Part shown: positions 6,468-10,267 of the stretch, piece after piece | Layout: the number at the start of each line of letters is the position of its first letter | Numbering within the stretch: the first letter of the stretch is position 1 | NCBI GenBank assembly: GCA_019232725.1 | Contig: JAFANK010000342.1 | Span: forward strand, 1-10,267 | Direction: 5' to 3' | Source: Vulcanimicrobiota bacterium | GTDB lineage: Bacteria; Vulcanimicrobiota; Vulcanimicrobiia; Eremiobacterales; Eremiobacteraceae | Length of the DNA stretch: 10,267 bases | The notes under the pieces: model-generated | What the model saw: the letters and a program-made list of their open reading frames with translations, nothing else | Database searches by the model: none | What the model was told of the DNA's origin: nothing | Made by a program: the position numbers and the translations under genes

Positions 6468-8090
6468 CTAGTGCTGCTCGGCCGCGGCGTACGCCATGGC
6501 GTTTTCTTCCAGCCGCGCGGCCGAGAACGACACGAGCGCCCATGCCTCGACGAGCGCAAGCGCAACACCGACAATAACGCCGGCTGCCGTGCTTTGGGTC
6601 AGCACTTGCACTAGCGCCCAACCGAGCGCGGGCAATCCGAGCGCCGTGTACGTCGTGAGGATGCGCAACATGAAGCCAGGGCCGCGCATGTCGCCGCGGC
6701 CAGGCAGCACCACGTAGGTCGCAATGCCGATGCTTTGGACGAGGAAGAACCCAGCCAGCACGACGGGTGCGCTATAGACGACGACAGTCCACGAGCCGAG
6801 CGCAATGCCGGCCAGCATCGCACCCGCGACGAGCGGCGGTCCGATGCGCAGCATCGTGCCGACAAGCCACGCGACCACGCGGTTGCGCAGACGAGAGTCG
6901 CCGAGCCAGAACAGCGGGCGCCGCAGCTCGCTGCTGAGCGTGACGGTGCTCTGCGAGCCGAGCACGATGACCATGTTGGCAAGCGCCACGAGCGGCACGA
7001 TGATATCCATGAGCGGTCGTCCTCGCTCCGCCAGACCAGCGGCAAAACCAAGTACGGCCGCGCACACGACCCAAAAGAGCGGCCAGCGCAAACCGCCGGA
7101 GGATCGGCGCAACGCTATCCACTCGCGCCACAACACGATGAGCGCTCCCAGCGGCGCGTGCTCGCCGTGAATGGATGGGACGGACGCCATCGACGGATGC
7201 AACCGCACGCCTTCGCCACGCTCGAACGCTCGCCACTGTTCACGGCTCCAAAGCCCGCGGCCGCTGGCGATCAAAGCGCGCCGTGCATACTGTCGAGCTG
7301 AAGACTCCCACAGTTCCGGATACGCGTCCGACGCCGCGAGCGACCCGGCGATCGTCATGAGCGCTGCACACGCCGCGAGCAACAGCGCAGCCTGCGCATC
7401 GCCCGTCAGCCCGCGCACGATCAGGTTCCCGGGGCTCATTGACGGTACTTGTGTCGCGAGCAGTGCGATGTCCACGTGCCCACGTGCGATCGCAAGTCCG
7501 GCAGGATAGACCACGGCCAGCGCCCCCGCGGCGACAAGCAGCGTTCCAAACCAAGCAAAGGGAATCGCGGGGTACCGGCGTTGCGCTAAGAACACCGGCA
7601 AGCGAATGCTAAAAGCGATGACAAACGCGGCCAGCAGCACCGTGGAGACGCGCAAGAATGCGCTCGACGTCGCCGCGAAGTTCCACGAGAGGAAGAAGAG
7701 GCCGATGAACACGCGGATTCCCTGGTAGGCAGCCTCGCGCAGCTGCAGCCAGAACACGACGATGGCCGGGGGCAGGTGCGAGCCCAACAAGAAACGCGCA
7801 TCGGCCGGGTAGGAGAACGCTGCCGGCGGCCGGACCGCACCTGCGCGGATCTGCATGCCTAGGATGCACAGATACGCGGGAGGCACGAGCACGAACATCA
7901 GCTGCGCGGCATCGGGAAGTGCGAGCCCATAGCCGGTCGTGACCGGGTGCAAGCGCGTGAACAAAAACGCCGCGAACCACACGAAGAAGATGAACCACAG
8001 GGCCACGCGCGCCGGTTGGCGCAGCGCGCACTTGAGTTTGTGCATGCCCATGCGTGTCTCGAGATAGATGAGTGGGGCGAGCGCGCTCAC
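6468..8090 (-). CDS. ABC exporter permease, probably of the 'putative ABC exporter' type
   Basis: A 540-residue polytopic membrane protein, partner of the ATPase encoded immediately upstream. About ten to twelve hydrophobic segments can be counted, for example at about 31-47, 65-85, 125-170, 178-204, 247-262, 333-352, 359-376, 402-440 and 475-520. The length, the N-terminal basic stretch before the first helix and the pairing with a single ATPase recall the PF16962-like putative ABC exporter family, but that assignment is from memory. It starts with GTG at 8090, overlapping the ATPase stop in a GTGA, so translation is coupled. It has no peptidase or nucleotide-binding domain. The substrate is unknown; the peptide genes that begin 200 bases beyond the ATPase start make a peptide cargo or self-protection role possible. 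Confidence 0.82.
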   Translation of the reverse strand: MSALAPLIYLETRMGMHKLKCALRQPARVALWFIFFVWFAAFLFTRLHPVTTGYGLALPDAAQLMFVLVPPAYLCILGMQIRAGAVRPPAAFSYPADARFLLGSHLPPAIVVFWLQLREAAYQGIRVFIGLFFLSWNFAATSSAFLRVSTVLLAAFVIAFSIRLPVFLAQRRYPAIPFAWFGTLLVAAGALAVVYPAGLAIARGHVDIALLATQVPSMSPGNLIVRGLTGDAQAALLLAACAALMTIAGSLAASDAYPELWESSARQYARRALIASGRGLWSREQWRAFERGEGVRLHPSMASVPSIHGEHAPLGALIVLWREWIALRRSSGGLRWPLFWVVCAAVLGFAAGLAERGRPLMDIIVPLVALANMVIVLGSQSTVTLSSELRRPLFWLGDSRLRNRVVAWLVGTMLRIGPPLVAGAMLAGIALGSWTVVVYSAPVVLAGFFLVQSIGIATYVVLPGRGDMRGPGFMLRILTTYTALGLPALGWALVQVLTQSTAAGVIVGVALALVEAWALVSFSAARLEENAMAYAAAEQH

Positions 8091-8803
8091 CGCGTTGCTT
8101 CGAGGAAGACGTCTTCCAAGCTGCGACCGGCCTCCCCGAACCGGAGTTCGGCTATCGGGGCGCTGATCGCGGCGCGGCCAGCGTTGAGCACGAGCACGTG
8201 GTCGCAGATCGCTTCGGCGGACTCGAGCAAGTGCGTGCTCAGCACGATCGCCGTGCCTGCCTCGCGCAGTTCGCGCAGGATGCTGCGCAGCTCGCGTTGC
8301 CCTTTGGGATCCAACCCGATCATCGGCTCGTCGAGCAGCAGCACCGGTGCACCGGCGAGCACGGTCGAGGCGATGAGCGTCTTCTGGCGCATGCCCTTGG
8401 AAAGCGCCTCGCCGAGCGTGTCTTTCTTATCGAAAAGGTCCAGCCGCAAGAGCAATTCGCTCGCGCGTTGCTGCCAGCCGGACTTCAATCGACAGCTTTT
8501 TGCGACGAACACTAAATGCTCCCAGACGGTCAGCATCGCATACACGTCGGGCGTCTCAGGGATGAGCGCGATGCGCCGTCCGCGATCGGGCCCGAGCTTC
8601 TCCCCGTCGAGCGTCATCGAGCCCGCGTCCGGCCGCAAAAGGCCGGCAAGGCACAACATGGTTGTCGTTTTACCGGCGCCATTGGGTCCGAGCAACCCCG
8701 TGATCGCCCCGCGTTCGGCGTGGAACGACAGATCGTCGACCGCTGTCAGCTGGCCAAAACGACGCGTAAGATGCTCGACGAAGAGCCCGCTCGTCCGTGT
8801 CAT
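8087..8803 (-). CDS. ABC transporter ATP-binding protein
   Basis: A 238-residue nucleotide-binding subunit of an ABC-2-type exporter. Walker A is GPNGAGKT (39-46), the signature region is LSKGM (134-138) instead of LSGGQ, Walker B is VLLLDEP (154-160) with E159, the D-loop is GLDP (163-166) and the switch histidine is H191 in STHLLESAE. The Q-loop position holds glutamate (IPE, E83), a replacement common in this exporter subgroup. ATG 8803 has no Shine-Dalgarno; a TATGCT (minus strand 8818-8813) nine bases upstream could be a -10 for a nearly leaderless message, without a recognisable -35. It forms a two-gene operon with the permease and is divergent from the small peptide genes, sharing the intergenic region 8804-9004 with them. 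Confidence 0.95.
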   Translation of the reverse strand: MTRTSGLFVEHLTRRFGQLTAVDDLSFHAERGAITGLLGPNGAGKTTTMLCLAGLLRPDAGSMTLDGEKLGPDRGRRIALIPETPDVYAMLTVWEHLVFVAKSCRLKSGWQQRASELLLRLDLFDKKDTLGEALSKGMRQKTLIASTVLAGAPVLLLDEPMIGLDPKGQRELRSILRELREAGTAIVLSTHLLESAEAICDHVLVLNAGRAAISAPIAELRFGEAGRSLEDVFLEATR

Positions 8804-8820
8804 GTCTCATATAGCATATC

Positions 8821-8842
8821 GGCCGAAGGCGCGTGCTCGGCC
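8821..8842. promoter_or_regulatory. Inverted repeat in the divergent intergenic region, candidate operator
   Basis: GGCCGA (8821-8826) and TCGGCC (8837-8842) are perfect inverted arms 10 bases apart. The flanks partly extend the symmetry: CATATC to the left and, after four extra bases, ATATG to the right. It sits about 18 bases upstream of the ABC ATPase start, overlapping where that gene's -35 would be, so a repressor could bind here. GC-rich DNA makes such arms fairly common, hence modest confidence. Confidence 0.3.
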
Positions 8843-8933
8843 ACCGCATATGACTCGGATGCCCTTTGGACCCTCTTGGTTGCGCCCAACTGCCGCGAGA
8901 TGCACGCGAAGCCAGAGCGAACGGCGCGGACGA

Positions 8934-8971
8934 GCCCCATACAAAGGGGCCGTACAAGCGCGATGAGGCGC
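8934..8971 (+). other. Two-hairpin leader element upstream of peptide gene 1
   Basis: GCCCC (8934-8938) pairs with GGGGC (8946-8950) around a 7-base loop; six bases later AGCGCGATGAGGCGC (8957-8971) forms GCGC/GCGC around a GATGAG loop. The same 15-base string recurs at 9792-9806, again just after a hairpin with a 7-base loop. The ATG inside the second loop is in frame with peptide gene 1, so an alternative is that this is simply an upstream start region. Confidence 0.3.
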
Positions 8972-9004
8972 GTGAAGCTGGTACTGGAAGTGAAGGAGAT
9001 TCAC

Positions 9005-9124
9005 GTGTATTCAAGACCCACGATCATCGCAACATTGGATGCCTCAGTCGTGCTCGCCGACGCTCTCGGCAAGCATTGGGACGGCGGCGGCAGTGGCTGC
9101 GACCACGACGACTGCGTTCACTAA
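9005..9124 (+). CDS. Putative modified-peptide precursor 1 (leader plus Cys/His/Asp-rich core)
   Basis: A 39-residue peptide, not assigned to a named family. Residues 1-22 match precursors 2 and 3: Y2, P5, I7, I8, A9, D12, V16, L17, A18, A20, L21 and G22 are invariant. The tail (23-39) is unique: a WDGGGSG stretch, then C32-D-H-D-D-C37-V-H. The start is GTG 9005, behind a strong AAGGAG (8993-8998, 6-base spacing); an in-frame ATG at 8963 would add 14 residues but lacks a ribosome site and breaks the match to the other two copies. Y-x-x-P near the N-terminus is the motif that RRE domains read in many RiPP leaders, including lasso leaders (established); use of it here is inferred. A terminator follows about 70 bases later. 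The coding call is strong because synonymous differences dominate among the three copies. Confidence 0.82.
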   Translation: MYSRPTIIATLDASVVLADALGKHWDGGGSGCDHDDCVH

Positions 9125-9192
9125 CAACTGACAGCGCGGCTGCCTGGGACCCATACCGGCCAGCCGCGATAGCCCACAATAGGGACTCTCGA

Positions 9193-9227
9193 GGAACTCA
9201 AGCGCGCTTGGGTTCCTTTACTTTTTT
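9193..9227 (+). terminator. Intrinsic terminator after peptide gene 1
   Basis: GGAACTCAAG (9193-9202) pairs with CTTGGGTTCC (9207-9216), ten pairs including one T-G wobble, around a GCGC loop, followed by TTTAC and six T (9217-9227). This is a textbook rho-independent terminator. A second perfect stem, TTGAGC/GCTCAA (9226-9231 and 9238-9243), overlaps its T run, and TTGAG could instead pair with CTCAA at 9197-9201. Confidence 0.75.
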
Positions 9228-9300
9228 GAGCCGTTCCGCTCAAGGGGCCGCATGGCAGCCGGCCAAGCTTCGCGGACGCGCGCAAGTCTGGTGCGCGGCG

Positions 9301-9316
9301 TGACGGAGTTCCGTCA
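9301..9316 (+). promoter_or_regulatory. Perfect palindrome just upstream of the peptide gene 2 ribosome site
   Basis: TGACGG (9301-9306) and CCGTCA (9311-9316) are perfect inverted arms around AGTT, and the AG/TT-flanked centre lets the whole 16 bases read as A-G-T-centred symmetry. It ends 10 bases before the AGGAG of peptide gene 2, so it could be an RNA hairpin affecting translation or a protein operator. No promoter was found between the terminator at 9193 and this site. Confidence 0.35.
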
Positions 9317-9338
9317 TGATCTCGTTAGGAGAACCCAG

Positions 9339-9446
9339 ATGTACACCGCTCCTCAAATCATCGCGACCCTCGACGCCACGGTGGTGCTGGCCGAGGCACT
9401 CGGACAACCCACGTGCCCGAGCTTTTTCCCGAGTTGCTTGGGGTAA
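9339..9446 (+). CDS. Putative modified-peptide precursor 2
   Basis: A 35-residue peptide with the same 22-residue N-terminal segment as its neighbours (M-Y-T-A-P-Q, I-I-A-T-L-D, V-V-L-A-E-A-L-G), followed by a 13-residue tail with Q-P-T-C26, P-S-F-F-P-S, C33-L-G. The tail has no Asp or Glu, so a lasso macrolactam on an acidic side chain is impossible; a disulfide or a cysteine-based crosslink across a six-residue loop is conceivable. ATG 9339 follows AGGAG (9327-9331) at 7 bases. Compared with precursor 1, most leader codons differ only at third positions. It lies between a terminator upstream and precursor 3 70 bases downstream, with no obvious terminator between copies 2 and 3, so these two may share a transcript. 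Confidence 0.85.
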   Translation: MYTAPQIIATLDATVVLAEALGQPTCPSFFPSCLG

Positions 9447-9516
9447 CGAAGGCGGCGACCGGAGTGCCCGCTCGCACGCGGCACTTCATATGAGGGGCAT
9501 TTGGAGCACCGCTGAC

Positions 9517-9618
9517 ATGTACGTCACACCGAAGATCATCGCGTCGATTGACGAATCGCTCGTGCTTGCCGATGCGCTCGGCCAATCGGAAAGCTGCCTC
9601 CCGGCGAAATGCCCGTAG
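9517..9618 (+). CDS. Putative modified-peptide precursor 3
   Basis: A 33-residue peptide, the shortest of three tandem paralogues. The leader-like part is M-Y-V-T-P-K, I-I-A-S-I-D, E-S-L-V-L-A-D-A-L-G, keeping all invariant positions; the tail is Q-S-E-S-C27-L-P-A-K-C32-P, with a four-residue loop between the cysteines as in precursor 1. ATG 9517 has GGAG at 9503-9506, a slightly long 10-base spacing, so expression may be weaker. It ends in TAG and is closed by a strong terminator 24 bases later. Translation ends before any membrane segment, so it is not a simple membrane peptide. Function is inferred only from the leader/core pattern shared by the three copies. Confidence 0.83.
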   Translation: MYVTPKIIASIDESLVLADALGQSESCLPAKCP

Positions 9619-9641
9619 GCCGCGTCCGCGATGAGGGCAGA

Positions 9642-9670
9642 GGGGTCCGCTACGGCGGGCCCCTTCTTCA
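9642..9670 (+). terminator. Intrinsic terminator closing the peptide gene array
   Basis: GGGGTCCGC (9642-9650) pairs with GGCGGGCCCC to 9663 as a nine-pair stem (one T-G wobble) capped by TACG, a stable UNCG-type tetraloop, followed by TTCTTCATT. It ends transcription of peptide gene 3, which implies that the downstream gene needs its own promoter. Confidence 0.8.
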
Positions 9671-9898
9671 TTAGTATGGGGTGAACGGGCAGGGCCTTTC
9701 GCACCAACAAGTTGCCCGGAAAAGCCGTCAGGACGCACACCACCGGTCTGGAAAGTAAAGAGGAACCAGGCGCCCGGCACGGACGGGCGCGAGCGCGATG
9801 AGGCGCTCGTCACCTCTTGTCTTTTGGTCCGCAACCGGCGACAAAGCAGGCCGAGCACTCCGAAGCGTTCACTGCACGCATCGTCGTCGGAAGGGACT
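9671..9898 (+). other. Structured untranslated stretch before the kinase-like gene
   Basis: About 230 bases without a credible gene. Visible hairpins are CGGGCA/TGCCCG (9686-9691 with 9713-9718), GCGCCCG/CGGGCGC (9770-9776 with 9784-9790, 7-base loop) and GAGCGC/GCGCTC (9791-9796 with 9803-9808, GATGAG loop). The last two repeat the layout seen before peptide gene 1, with different arm sequences in the first hairpin. A TAGTAT at 9672-9677 could be a -10 but has no matching -35. I could not match it to a known riboswitch class. It may be a regulatory 5' leader or merely GC-rich spacer. Confidence 0.35.
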
Positions 9899-10267
9899 GT
9901 GCTCGCGCATACTCGCTCGCCCCAACTCGCCACGGAGAGCGTCGCATTCCAGACGCTCGACCGGCTGCTCATCGTTGCCAGCGACGAACCCAAGATCCTC
10001 GAATACTTGCGTTCTGCTTACCGCCGGGTGAGCGTCGCGATACCGGCAACGCAAGCCGACAGCATCGACTGCGGTGAGATACTGGCGCACAACGGCCAAG
10101 CATGGCTCACGTTCAACGGCGAGCCGCTGCCGTTTCCCGACGATATGCCCAAGACGTACTTCCGTCGCGCCTTTTATGGTTCGAGCAAGCTCATGCGCGC
10201 CAGTTTCCGCAAAAACGCTGACTGGCATTCGCTCTACGCGGCGGCGCTGCGCATCAATGGCAAGGCC
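9899..10267 (+). CDS. HPr-kinase-related P-loop protein, N-terminal part only
   Basis: An open frame of 123 codons that runs off the right edge. The N-terminal part (DRLLIVASDEPKILEYL at 21-37, then a mixed beta-rich region) and the segment WHSLYAAALRINGKA (109-123) recall HprK-related proteins, in which a similar 'lHaAal...G' strand leads straight into a GxSGxGK nucleotide-binding loop; that loop would fall just outside the window, so the assignment cannot be confirmed here. GTG 9899 follows GGAAGG (9889-9894) at a short 4-base spacing; the frame stays open upstream, with TTG 9824 as an alternative. HprK-like proteins occur in some lasso and other RiPP clusters (established), sometimes as kinases acting on the peptide. 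Its place after the three peptide genes fits that pattern by inference. Confidence 0.6.
   Translation, partial: MLAHTRSPQLATESVAFQTLDRLLIVASDEPKILEYLRSAYRRVSVAIPATQADSIDCGEILAHNGQAWLTFNGEPLPFPDDMPKTYFRRAFYGSSKLMRASFRKNADWHSLYAAALRINGKA

Noticed and set aside
7947..8966. 339-codon plus-strand frame
   Set aside because: Antisense to the ABC ATPase and permease and crossing their divergent promoter; no domain features.
8963..9004. Longer form of peptide 1 starting at ATG 8963
   Set aside because: No ribosome site, whereas GTG 9005 has AAGGAG at ideal spacing and aligns exactly with the starts of copies 2 and 3.
9005..9618. Straight lasso-peptide assignment
   Set aside because: Y-x-x-P leaders fit, but copy 2 has no acidic acceptor residue in its core and the penultimate leader Thr is missing in all copies.
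9671..9898. Cyclic-di-GMP or cobalamin riboswitch in the structured spacer
   Set aside because: GGACGCA and nearby stems give a passing resemblance, but the conserved core strings of these riboswitches are not present.
9798..10031. 77-codon plus-strand frame beginning MRRSSP
   Set aside because: It overlaps the kinase-like gene in another frame, has no ribosome site and no recognisable content.

Overview
The window is high-GC (roughly 60-65% by eye), tightly packed bacterial DNA with about ten protein genes on both strands, no tRNA or rRNA, and no transposase or CRISPR array. The host cannot be named from sequence alone. A contiguous nadA-nadB-nadC operon, frequent GTG starts, and at least two genes whose -10 element sits exactly seven bases before the start codon (leaderless mRNAs) fit a high-GC lineage outside the best-studied Proteobacteria. 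That is an inference.

Left part (1-3924, minus strand): a DUF882/YcbK-like Tat-exported peptidase gene lies just upstream of the de novo NAD genes nadA, nadB and nadC (nadC runs off the left edge). Together NadB, NadA and NadC convert aspartate to iminoaspartate, quinolinate and nicotinate mononucleotide. A well-formed promoter with no 5' leader drives the DUF882 gene. A divergent extended -10 promoter drives a small three-helix membrane protein (4028-4402).

Middle (4469-8803): an orphan family-3 solute-binding lipoprotein is followed 11 bases later by a small basic zinc-ribbon protein. Next is a protein with two CDGSH iron-sulfur motifs. Converging on it is a two-gene ABC exporter operon (ATPase and permease, overlapping by four bases) on the minus strand.

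Right part (8804-10267, plus strand): this is the most interesting region. Three tiny genes of 39, 35 and 33 codons, each with its own Shine-Dalgarno, encode peptides sharing a 22-residue N-terminal segment (Y-x-x-P, then I-I-A, D, V-L-A, A-L-G) followed by a short, unrelated tail that always carries two cysteines. Third-position changes between copies show selection on the protein. This looks like a leader/core precursor family of a ribosomally made, modified peptide (RiPP). Two intrinsic terminators separate or close the units, and a gene resembling HPr-kinase-related P-loop proteins starts downstream and runs off the right edge. The divergent ABC exporter could serve export or immunity. The modifying enzymes, if present, must lie to the right of the window.
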